A stretch of DNA of 32,018 nucleotides from SAR324 cluster bacterium (GTDB lineage Bacteria > SAR324 > JACQKK01). Shown here piece by piece: positions 26,301 to 32,018 of the stretch; the stretch's first letter is position 1, and every line of letters starts with the position of its first letter. A program made the position numbers and the translations under genes. Under the pieces are notes generated by a model. That model did not search any database, had not been told where the DNA came from, and saw only the letters and a program-made list of their open reading frames with translations. The stretch lies in NCBI GenBank assembly GCA_022574555.1, contig JACZRV010000033.1:1-32018 (forward strand). Direction: 5' to 3'.

Positions 26301-26726
26301 GGCCGCATCCTTCATGGGCACGACTCGCACGACGGGGCTGCCCTCGGCCTCAATCATCGTGTATCCGTGCATCGCCAGCACGGTTTCGAATAGCTTGTAG
26401 GCGTCTTCCGGCGAGTATTTGCGGAACGATTCGAGGTTGATTTGCCCCTTCACCGCACCGGCGTCCCAAACGAAGGGCACATCGAATGCCCGCGACATGA
26501 TCGAAAGAAAATTGCCGATCTCCACATTGCGGAAATTCATCTCGATCAGCCCTTCTTCCGCTGACTCTGACGTTGCGGGGGAAGCCTCCTGAGCTCGGGC
26601 CGAATCCACCGTGGCGGCGATCGTCAGACAAAACAGAGCAAGATATGCCGCCAGGTGCCGAACCGCTTTGGACTTCATTCGATATGGGTTCAAGGGTCCT
26701 CTGTGACTTGCAGCAATTACCCGCAT
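23343..26726 (-). CDS. gspD: Type II secretion-type secretin with expanded N-domain repeats
   Basis: A 1127-residue outer-membrane secretin; GspD is usually about 650-750. Order: signal sequence (about 17-45, DSARA), N0 domain (about 60-143), eight N1-type secretin_N modules (163-226, 227-309, 310-394, 395-480, 481-564, 565-648, 649-733, 734-815), then the secretin core (816-1065) with VPCLGDIPVLGWFFKS and KTNLIVFLRPHII, and an acidic tail. The last six modules share FKIYRLQYA, T-A-D-x-x-T-N-S-L-I-V-F and LDVPGRA blocks, joined by Ala/Lys/Pro-rich linkers. ATG 26726 has AAGG five bases upstream; ATG 26678 would start right at the signal peptide. No other T2SS or pilus gene is present here, so the machine it serves is unknown; PilQ- or phage-type secretins are less likely. 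Confidence 0.93.
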   Translation of the reverse strand: MRVIAASHRGPLNPYRMKSKAVRHLAAYLALFCLTIAATVDSARAQEASPATSESAEEGLIEMNFRNVEIGNFLSIMSRAFDVPFVWDAGAVKGQINLESFRKYSPEDAYKLFETVLAMHGYTMIEAEGSPVVRVVPMKDAARQPTPINPDPDAARGGNVFVTRIFVLKYADPAALLAALAPLMSKTAAVAAYAPANALILSDIEENLRRVQKIIEFMDVEPGEADLVVIPLKYASAKKLAPLLTSLAKEVRSAKPARGKQAPAGARKSIIVAEERTNSLVISADPGDITQFRKLIEALDIPGAVAYSGFKIYRLQYAQAADLAKILGEVKRSAPTPPARAGKKNAAATLAANVVITADRPTNSLIVFAPPEMIETFDLLVKELDVPGRAVPADFKIYRLQYAEATNLAKILSDVNRATSAPAARAQKKAQPAPGQRQAVVITADRATNSLIVFAPAEVIETFDQIVAELDVPGRAEPADFKIYQLRYASAAEMAKIFQQVRQGTAVKGVSKAKEAATTRPVEIVVIADRPTNSVIVFAPSEVMNTFDRLVEVLDVAGRVEGVDFKVYKLKYSSAEELAGILKEIKTAPGDGKRDPKSRAAVGEQKILLITADKSTNSLIVFAPPEMIEIFDQIVAALDIPGRAEEAFFKFYKLQYASAKELATILQDVKIVADRTPGAGAKGGKPTAGKTVTLVTADEPTNTLIVFGSPQLIETMDSLVAALDIPERIQPSTFKIYRLEHASAEDLAAVLLDVKKGAEETGTQPQTRTSTTKGTTPAGLTISADKATNTVIVFGPPEIIATMDEIVAALDVRRKQVFVEMLIMEVTLEKSLTLGINWQANTKVGDAVIGGGFPNATPQDLEGSLAGGQGAVLGIVGDQIQFQGQSFVSFSAFIQATRQDQDLNILANPQILTLDNEEAEINVTQVIPVSSKVVRDVNNLTTTEFEFKDVGIILKITPQITGTDKVLLTIDQESSSVAARQVVTGGDQTAITTLKRTIKTKVLIDNGATIAIGGLIQDQEILTVTKVPCLGDIPVLGWFFKSRSEEVRKTNLIVFLRPHIINTREDLINVTRGAQYRYEGAKEVRTDTEQMLREDFELAPERKYTPPEEDLPADEESQSAEEPEFAE
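24282..25799 (-). repeat. Six in-frame tandem modules of about 255 bases in the secretin gene
   Basis: Six consecutive coding units of 82-86 codons begin at codons 310, 395, 481, 565, 649 and 734 of the secretin. They share long near-identical stretches at DNA level around the T-N-S-L-I-V-F segment, with more divergent low-complexity linkers. The pattern indicates repeated duplication of one N1-type domain. Confidence 0.9.
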
Positions 26727-26796
26727 GACGGCCTTGCGCCGCAAGTCAGTGTGGCACGAAATCGAATGGATGGCATCGGGGAAGGGTACAGGCCGG

Positions 26797-27507
26797 TCAG
26801 CAACCCCAATCGGGATTGGCCAGAATCCACTCGCCGAGCCGAAAATCCATTTGGGTTGTCAGCTTGATGTTTCTCGGTTCTCCATCGATCAGACGGACAG
26901 TGCCGCCCGACTCTTCAACGAGTTGTGCATCATCCGTTCCACGGAATCCGGATTGGGCTGCGCGAAGGTAGGAATCACGCAGGAGGGGCCAATGGAACCC
27001 TTGGGGGGTTTGGCAGCGGTACAGGTTGGAGCGGTCAGCGACGCGGGTGCGTTTCCCTTGAGATCGGCGGATGGTATCGTGAAGGGGAAGCACGGGCACG
27101 ACCGCCGCAGCCGAATCAAGGGTATCGAGCACGCGGCCGATCAGGCGCGCGGTGCAGAAGGGCCGGGCACCGTCGTGAACCAGTACCCAATCGGGTGCAT
27201 CCGCCGCCAGGGTATCGAGGCCGTTGGCCACGGAATCCTGTCGTTCCGCTCCGCCCGCAATGAGCGGAGCCAACTTGCTCCAGCGGGCGCGATCCGCGAA
27301 GATCCGGTTTAACTCCGCATGATCGCAGGGATCGGATACCACGTGAATTGTGCCGACGCGGGGATGTTTCTGAAACTCGGCGATTGCGTGGGCAATCACC
27401 GGATCGCCGCCCAGCGATTCCAGGATCTTGTTTTGAGCGAGTTGCGCCCTGCGGCCCTTGCCCGCCGCGGCGACGAGGACGACAATGCGGGGGGAATGAT
27501 TTTCGAT
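26797..27507 (-). CDS. ispD: 2-C-methyl-D-erythritol 4-phosphate cytidylyltransferase
   Basis: IspD of the MEP isoprenoid pathway, joining MEP and CTP to give CDP-ME. Motifs: nucleotide-binding VAAAGKGRR with Lys27, VHDGARPF, YRCQTPQGF, TDDAQLVEESG and N-I-K-L-T-T-x-M-D-F. The frame is open upstream to a stop near 27542 but holds no ATG, GTG or TTG before the AAAGKG motif; the first conventional start (GTG 27399) would delete the CTP-binding loop. An ATC at 27507 lies four bases after GAGGTG and gives 236 residues, the normal size. Either a rare ATC start is used or the gene has lost its start codon. It sits 70 bases before the secretin gene and is divergent from moeA. Confidence 0.88.
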   Translation of the reverse strand: MENHSPRIVVLVAAAGKGRRAQLAQNKILESLGGDPVIAHAIAEFQKHPRVGTIHVVSDPCDHAELNRIFADRARWSKLAPLIAGGAERQDSVANGLDTLAADAPDWVLVHDGARPFCTARLIGRVLDTLDSAAAVVPVLPLHDTIRRSQGKRTRVADRSNLYRCQTPQGFHWPLLRDSYLRAAQSGFRGTDDAQLVEESGGTVRLIDGEPRNIKLTTQMDFRLGEWILANPDWGC

Positions 27508-27615
27508 AGCGCACCTCGGGGAAGGTACTGGAAGTAAATTCGGTGCTCAGCCTGGCCAACGCGCGGCGTGCGGTAAATCCAGGCCTTGGTGCGGCCCGAG
27601 GAACCTCCGGTGAGC

Positions 27616-27650
27616 TTGACGGCCCCAAACCCGGACAGTATGTATATATT
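27616..27650 (+). promoter_or_regulatory. Possible promoter of the moeA-kdsB operon
   Basis: TTGACG at 27616-27621 is followed by an AT-rich stretch, TATGTATATATT (27639-27650). With a 17-base spacer the -10 would be TATGTA; TATATA at a 21-base spacer fits its own consensus better. It lies about 75-110 bases before the moeA start in the divergent ispD-moeA spacer. Weak evidence. Confidence 0.35.
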
Positions 27651-27725
27651 AATCAAACCCTTACGGCACTCAAGCCCCTTCCGGAATTCGTCTCGATGAT
27701 CGCCTCTCCATTCGGTGACGTTCGC

Positions 27726-28952
27726 ATGCGGGGTTTCACCCACCGGATGGAGGTTGCCCGGTTCCAGGATCTGGTGAGGAGTCATTCGGCGCCTCTGGAT
27801 TCCGAAATCGTTCCCGTAGTCGAAGGTTCAGACCGCATTCTATCCGAATCGGTCGTGTCCCTGGTAGATGTTCCGGCGTTCGACCGATCGGCGATGGATG
27901 GCTATGCCTTGCGCGGAGAGGAGACTTTCGGCGCCGGCGTTTATAACCCATTGACCTTCAAGGTTGTGGGAGAAGTCACGCCGGGGCAGGTATTCGACGG
28001 CAAGGTGGGGGCCGGCGCGGCCGTGCGCATCATGACTGGCGCACCCATCCCTGAAGGGTGCGATGCGGTATTGATGGCCGAATACACCCGAGAGGAGGAC
28101 GGCGTAATGACCGCCACCGAAGCGGTTACGCCAGGGCGGCACGTCGGACGAATCGGTGAGGACATCCGCAGGGGAACGCCCTTGTTCGATCCCGGCAGGA
28201 GGATCAGGCCGCAGGATCTGGGTGTTTTGGCGTCGATCGGCTGGTCGGAATTGCGGGTATTCCGGCGGCCGTCGGTAGCCCTGCTGATCACCGGAAACGA
28301 ATTGGTGAAACCCGGCAAGTCAGCAACCGGTGCCATGATCGTCGATTCCAATTCCATTATGTTACGGGCCTTGGTGGAGCGCGACGGTGGGCGGCTATCG
28401 GAACTGCGCCACTTGTCCGACGACCGCGAGGCCATCCGCGAGGCCCTGCTCACCGTTGCGGGCGATCTGGTGATCACCACGGGTGGCTCATCGGTAGGGA
28501 TCGAAGACCATGCTCCGTCGCTGATCCGGGAAGAAGGCCAATTGCTGGCGCACGGTGTGGCCATGCGGCCATCGGCGCCCACCGGGTTGGGCCGGCTGGC
28601 CGATAGGCTGGTCTTTCTGCTGCCCGGGAATCCGGTCTCCTGCCTGGCGGCCTACGATTTTTTCGTCGGGTTGGCCATCAGACGGCTGGCGGGGCGCGAG
28701 GAGGGATGGCCCTACCCGTGCGCGTCGTACAAATTGAAAGGGCGCATCGTATCCCAGATCGGCCGCGTGGATTATGCCCGCGTGAAGATCGAGCAGGGCA
28801 CGGCGGTCCTCGTCGCCACCAGTGGTTCTTCCATCCTTTCTTCTACGACAGTGGCGGATGGTTTCGTGGTGGTGCCGCAGGATTCGGAAGGGATGCCCGA
28901 GGGCGCGACGGTACCCGTCTGGCTGTACGACGCCCCGGTGGGTAGCCCCTAA
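27726..28952 (+). CDS. moeA: Molybdopterin molybdotransferase MoeA
   Basis: A 408-residue MoeA, which inserts molybdate into adenylylated molybdopterin. Domain order is standard: the FDRSAMDGYA motif (52-61), VRIMTGAPIPEGCDAVLM, the MoCF/MogA-like domain with TGNELVKPG and ITTGGSSVGIEDH, then HGVAMRPSAPTGLG and LLPGNPVSCLAAY, and a C-terminal barrel. The usual K-P-G-K-P loop is changed to R-P-S-A-P, a variant I associate with one MoeA paralogue group. ATG 27726 has GGTGA seven bases upstream and gives the usual N-terminus; the frame open from 27543 includes a non-homologous 61 codons. A second MoeA gene follows after 91 bases. Confident. Confidence 0.93.
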   Translation: MRGFTHRMEVARFQDLVRSHSAPLDSEIVPVVEGSDRILSESVVSLVDVPAFDRSAMDGYALRGEETFGAGVYNPLTFKVVGEVTPGQVFDGKVGAGAAVRIMTGAPIPEGCDAVLMAEYTREEDGVMTATEAVTPGRHVGRIGEDIRRGTPLFDPGRRIRPQDLGVLASIGWSELRVFRRPSVALLITGNELVKPGKSATGAMIVDSNSIMLRALVERDGGRLSELRHLSDDREAIREALLTVAGDLVITTGGSSVGIEDHAPSLIREEGQLLAHGVAMRPSAPTGLGRLADRLVFLLPGNPVSCLAAYDFFVGLAIRRLAGREEGWPYPCASYKLKGRIVSQIGRVDYARVKIEQGTAVLVATSGSSILSSTTVADGFVVVPQDSEGMPEGATVPVWLYDAPVGSP

Positions 28953-28970
28953 TGAGCCGCAAGCCCGTTT

Positions 28971-29000
28971 TTACTGGGCCCGTAATTACTGGGCCCGCAT
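28971..29000. repeat. Tandem 15-base duplication between the two moeA genes
   Basis: TTACTGGGCCCGTAA (28971-28985) is followed by TTACTGGGCCCGCAT (28986-29000); 12 consecutive bases are identical. It lies in the 91-base spacer. Confidence 0.85.
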
Positions 29001-29043
29001 CATTTAGCCACGGTTCTGGTCTCTATCCGCCCAGGTCTTTCCC

Positions 29044-30960
29044 GTGAAACAAGAGCAATTTCTCAATGTGATTCCGGCCGAGGAGGCGCACCGCATCTTT
29101 CGGGAGGCCGTACAGGCCAAACCCTTGGGTGTGGAGGAGGTGCCGCTCGCCGAAGCCCTGGGCCGGGTGTTGGCGCGGGATATCGTCTCATCGGTAGATG
29201 TGCCGGGATTCGACCGCAGCGATGTAGACGGATTCGCGGTGCGGGCGAAGGATACCTTCGGCGCGGAAGAGACCGAGCCGCTGCAGCTCACTCTCAATAG
29301 CGAGGTAGTGCACACCGGCATCGTGCCCAAAATTGAGGTGGGCCCGGGATCCGCAACGCCCATCGCCACCGGCGGCGTGATCCCCCGGGGAGCGGACGCC
29401 GTGGTCATGGTGGAACAAACCCAGACCCAGGGCGATTCGATATGGGTCTACAAACCCGTCGTGCCGGGCGGGGCGGTCACGTTCGCTGGAACGGACGTTG
29501 GCGCCGGGGAGACCATTCAATATCGCCGAACCCTGCTCACGTCCCGCGAAACGGGCGTGCTGGCCGCAATCGGTTGCGATAGGGTGCCTGTCTTCCGCCG
29601 TCCGCGGGTGGCCGTTCTTTCCACGGGCGACGAAATCGTCCCGCCGGGCGCCTCCATTCAAATCGGCCAGATATTCGACTCCAATGCCACCGTGATCGCC
29701 GACGCGGTGCGTGAACTGGGCTGCGAGCCCATTCGGTTGGGCATCGTCCCCGACGACGCCGGGCGATTGGAACTCAAACTGAAAGAGGCGTTGGAATACG
29801 ACCTGGTGCTGTTATCGGGCGGCACCAGCAAGGGAGAAGGCGATCTCAACTACAGCGTTGTGGGGCGGATGGGCGCACCGGGCATCCTGGTGCACGGCGT
29901 GGCCCTCAAACCCGGCAAACCCCTTTGCCTGGCCATGATCGGATCGACACCTCTGGCGATCCTGCCCGGCTTTCCCACGTCCGCGGTCTTCACGTTCCAT
30001 GAATTCGTCGCGCCTGTATTGCGCACCATGGCCGGCCTGGCCGCCGAGGATGCCCGGCTGTTGCAAGCGCGCCTTCCCCTGCGCATCAACTCGGAAAAGG
30101 GGCGCACCGAATTCCTCCTGGTCAACCTGGTGGAAGGGCGGGACGGCATCGCCGCCTATCCCATGGGCAAGGGATCGGGGTCGGTCACTACTTTTTCCAA
30201 GGCCGACGGGTTCATCACCATTCCCCGCAACCGGGAAATCCTGGAAGCAGGTGAGCTGTTCCCCGTCACCCTGCTGGGCCGGGCGGCGCAGCAGGCCCAT
30301 CTGATCGTCATCGGGAGCCATTGCGTGGGCCTGGATTACCTGCTCGGTTTGATGAGCGAGGCAGGATGGCGCGTGAAATTCATCGCCGTGGGCAGCCAGG
30401 GTGGCTTGGCTGCGGCCAGAAGGGAAGAGTGCGATCTCGCCGGCTCACATCTGCTGGACGAAAAGACCGGCGTTTACAACGCCCCGTTTCTGGACGATAC
30501 CTTGCAACTCGTCAAGGGTTATGGCCGTAAGCAGGGGATCGTATACCGGCGGGACGATCCCCGCTTCGCCGGAAAGACGCTGCAGGAGGCTGTCTCCACG
30601 GCAACGGAAGACCCCGGTTGCCGGATGGTCAACCGCAACCGGGGCAGCGGCACGAGGGTGCTGATCGACCAATTGCTCTCCGGCAAGCGGCCGCCGGGTT
30701 ATCACACCGAAGCCAAGTCCCACAATGCCGTGGCCGCCGCGGTGAAGCAGGGACGGGTGGATTGGGGCATGGCCATCATCAACGTCTCCGAACCGATGGA
30801 CTTGGGCTTCCTGCCCGTACGCGACGAGGAATACGATTTTGTCGTGCCCCGCAATCGTGTGCAACGGCCGGCTGTGCGCGCGTTTCTCGATCTGCTGCAA
30901 AATTCGGAGGCCCGCGCGGGCTTGAGCCGCTTGGGCATGGTACTCGGTGAGCCCACATGA
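29044..30960 (+). CDS. MoeA fused to a periplasmic-binding-protein-like domain
   Basis: A 638-residue two-domain protein. Residues 1 to about 405 are a second MoeA (FDRSDVDGFAVRAKDTFG, GVIPRGADAVVMVEQ, STGDEIVPPG, LLSGGTSKGEGD, HGVALKPGKP and LLPGFPTSAV-like LPGFPTSA). Residues about 425-630 are a substrate-binding-protein-like domain of the ModA/LysR-sensor type (HLIVIGSHCVGLDYLLG, HLLDEKTGVYN, NRNRGSGTRVLIDQLL, AVKQGRVDWGM, EYDFVVP). There is no signal peptide, so this domain is cytoplasmic and probably binds molybdate, tungstate or a cofactor intermediate. The paralogue keeps the canonical K-P-G-K-P loop that the upstream MoeA lacks. GTG 29044 has AGG eight bases upstream. Its stop overlaps the kdsB start (ATGA). 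Confidence 0.93.
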   Translation: MKQEQFLNVIPAEEAHRIFREAVQAKPLGVEEVPLAEALGRVLARDIVSSVDVPGFDRSDVDGFAVRAKDTFGAEETEPLQLTLNSEVVHTGIVPKIEVGPGSATPIATGGVIPRGADAVVMVEQTQTQGDSIWVYKPVVPGGAVTFAGTDVGAGETIQYRRTLLTSRETGVLAAIGCDRVPVFRRPRVAVLSTGDEIVPPGASIQIGQIFDSNATVIADAVRELGCEPIRLGIVPDDAGRLELKLKEALEYDLVLLSGGTSKGEGDLNYSVVGRMGAPGILVHGVALKPGKPLCLAMIGSTPLAILPGFPTSAVFTFHEFVAPVLRTMAGLAAEDARLLQARLPLRINSEKGRTEFLLVNLVEGRDGIAAYPMGKGSGSVTTFSKADGFITIPRNREILEAGELFPVTLLGRAAQQAHLIVIGSHCVGLDYLLGLMSEAGWRVKFIAVGSQGGLAAARREECDLAGSHLLDEKTGVYNAPFLDDTLQLVKGYGRKQGIVYRRDDPRFAGKTLQEAVSTATEDPGCRMVNRNRGSGTRVLIDQLLSGKRPPGYHTEAKSHNAVAAAVKQGRVDWGMAIINVSEPMDLGFLPVRDEEYDFVVPRNRVQRPAVRAFLDLLQNSEARAGLSRLGMVLGEPT

Positions 30961-31718
30961 CAGGCGGCGATATTGCGGTCACCGCTTCGGTACTGGCTGT
31001 GATACCGGCGCGGTATGCATCCACCCGCTTCCCGGGAAAACCCCTGGCGCCGATCGCCGGAAAACCGATGGTGCAGCATGTCTACGAGCGCGTGCGCCAG
31101 GCGCGGCTGGTGAGCCGGGTGATCGTGGCCACGGACGACGCGCGGATCAAGGAGGCGGTGGAAAAATTCGGCGGCGAGGCGCTGCTCACCGGCGATCATG
31201 CCACCGGCACCGACCGCATCGCGGAGGCCGCCCGGCTCGTCGCAGACAGGGGGGAAATATACGATTGGGTGCTCAACGTGCAGGGGGACGAGCCCCTGAT
31301 CGATCCCTTGGATTTGGACCGCTTGATTCAAGGCATGGCCGGCACACCCGATGCGGTCATGGGCACCCTGGTCTTTCCCATCCAAGATAGTGACCGGGAC
31401 GATGAACAGCAGGGAAAGGTGGTGCTGGACGCCCAGAATCGGGCGCTTTACTTCTCGCGGGCAGCGATACCGTTTTTACGCACGCCGGGATACCAGGGCT
31501 GGCGCACGATGGGTCTTTACCTTTTCCGCGGCGACTTCCTGCACACCTTCGCCGCATTGCCCCCCACCCCCCTCTCCCAAGCCGAGCAACTGGAACAGCT
31601 GCGGGCATTGGAGCACGGCTATCCCGTCCATTGCTTCGAGGCGGGCTCTGCATCCGAGGATGTGGACCAGCCGGGCGACATCGCCAAAGTGGAACAGATG
31701 CTGCGGAACGGCCGTTGA
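30957..31718 (+). CDS. kdsB: 3-deoxy-manno-octulosonate cytidylyltransferase (CMP-Kdo synthetase)
   Basis: A 253-residue cytoplasmic enzyme that activates Kdo with CTP for lipopolysaccharide inner-core assembly. Clear motifs: VIPARYASTRFPGKPL (15-30), IVATDD, HATGTDRIAEA, LNVQGDEPLI and the C-terminal E-D-V-D-Q-P-x-D segment. ATG 30957 overlaps the stop of the MoeA fusion gene (ATGA), so translation is probably coupled; AGCCC upstream gives little ribosome site of its own. Its presence shows a Kdo-containing, Gram-negative envelope. No functional link with the molybdenum genes is obvious beyond the shared transcript. Confidence 0.97.
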   Translation: MTGGDIAVTASVLAVIPARYASTRFPGKPLAPIAGKPMVQHVYERVRQARLVSRVIVATDDARIKEAVEKFGGEALLTGDHATGTDRIAEAARLVADRGEIYDWVLNVQGDEPLIDPLDLDRLIQGMAGTPDAVMGTLVFPIQDSDRDDEQQGKVVLDAQNRALYFSRAAIPFLRTPGYQGWRTMGLYLFRGDFLHTFAALPPTPLSQAEQLEQLRALEHGYPVHCFEAGSASEDVDQPGDIAKVEQMLRNGR

Positions 31719-31905
31719 TTGGCCCTGATGCGGCCAGCCGCCGTGGCACTTGACAGGTGGGTGTGGTAATGAGGTGGTGATCGTTGCATGGAAAAAGGGG
31801 AACCGCCGATGAACGCGGATTATAGGCTTGAGTCCTGAGTCCTGAGGCTTGCCGAGAGGGGGCGATCATGACTATGGATCGAAAAACCGGAACCAAAAAA
31901 AATCG
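31719..31905. other. Intergenic region after kdsB
   Basis: No gene seen. GAGTCCT occurs twice in tandem (31830-31843), and the sequence CCGATGAACGCGGATTATAG (31805-31824) resembles a short sequence common in intergenic DNA of many environmental genomes. No clear terminator follows kdsB. Confidence 0.4.
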
Positions 31906-31951
31906 CGCAAAGGCGCCAAGACCCTCTCTATGCGCCTTTGCGGCTTGGCGC
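31906..31951. repeat. Interspersed-type inverted repeat
   Basis: CGCAAAGGCGC (31906-31916) is the exact reverse complement of GCGCCTTTGCG (31932-31942). An overlapping alternative pairing joins GCGCCAAG (31913-31920) with CTTGGCGC (31944-31951). Similar GCAAAGGCGC palindromes are frequent intergenic repeats in many bacterial genomes. Other copies are not present in this window. Confidence 0.6.
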
Positions 31952-32018
31952 GAGACATCTCCTCATCCCGCTCACCGCCCTCACCCTCCTCGCCCTCGCC
32001 GCCTGCGTCCAGGAGGCC
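31938..32018 (+). CDS. Possible start of a lipoprotein gene (partial)
   Basis: The last 27 codons in one plus-strand frame read as a type II signal peptide: basic start (RLGARH), hydrophobic core (LLIPLTALTLLALAA) and lipobox L-A-A-C followed by VQEA. The only start codon seen is TTG 31938, inside the inverted repeat and without a ribosome site, so the real start is uncertain. The window ends before the mature protein. Confidence 0.3.
   Translation, partial: MRLGARHLLIPLTALTLLALAACVQEA

Noticed and set aside
27543..27725. 61-codon N-terminal extension of MoeA
   Set aside because: The extension is unlike MoeA, crosses the ispD start region and has no suitable ribosome site; ATG 27726 fits the family length.

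Overview
The window comes from a Gram-negative, fairly GC-rich bacterium. It carries kdsB (activation of Kdo for lipopolysaccharide), a large outer-membrane secretin, a periplasmic copper nitrite reductase, a c-type cytochrome with a PQQ dehydrogenase, and two molybdenum-cofactor insertion genes. That set suits a proteobacterium-like or deep-branching respiratory lineage, but nothing here fixes the phylum. It looks like an ordinary chromosome: no phage, integrase, transposase or CRISPR array was seen. Several stretches are non-coding or decaying.

Layout. 1-139: tail of an FG-GAP repeat protein. 341-1999 (minus): nirK followed by an Rrf2-family Fe-S regulator, driven by a near-consensus promoter buried in a long perfect palindrome. 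2.5-5.3 kb: a DMT exporter, an exported unknown, a GNAT acetyltransferase and a small membrane-anchored protein. 5.3-6.6 kb: about 1.3 kb without a supportable gene. 6.6-12.7 kb: two membrane VWA-domain proteins convergent with a third membrane protein, forming a BatA-like module without the usual MoxR and DUF58 partners. 12.7-13.6 kb: non-coding, with a short tandem repeat. 13.6-16.4 kb: an operon of PQQ-dependent dehydrogenase, cytochrome c and a small exported CxxC protein. 16.4-18.0 kb: decayed DNA (SMP-30/gluconolactonase remnant), two tiny overlapping frames ending at a strong terminator, and a conserved unknown. 18.2 kb: tRNA-Ser(CGA). 18.3-21.1 kb: slipin plus NfeD-type membrane protease, preceded by a broken membrane-protein gene. 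21.3-27.5 kb (minus): AI-2E family permease, scpA, an enlarged secretin and ispD. 27.7-31.7 kb (plus): moeA, a MoeA-periplasmic-binding-protein fusion and kdsB. 31.7-32.0 kb: an inverted repeat and perhaps the start of a lipoprotein gene.

How the parts fit. NirK would reduce nitrite to NO, and the adjacent Rrf2 protein with three candidate cluster cysteines is the obvious NO or redox sensor for the nirK operator. The PQQ dehydrogenase should oxidise an alcohol or similar substrate in the periplasm and pass electrons to the adjacent cytochrome. The paired MoeA genes imply molybdoenzymes elsewhere in the genome.

Most notable observations: (1) a secretin with eight N1-type periplasmic modules, six of them close copies, where GspD normally has three; (2) a quinoprotein that keeps the metal-binding Glu/Asn/Asp and the DYD motif of lanthanide-type enzymes but has Phe-Phe in place of the vicinal cysteines; (3) a nirK promoter fully covered by a double operator; (4) an ispD gene with no ATG, GTG or TTG before its catalytic motif but an ATC behind a good Shine-Dalgarno sequence; (5) about ten short tandem duplications, all outside intact coding sequence apart from one that takes in the last codons of a gene.
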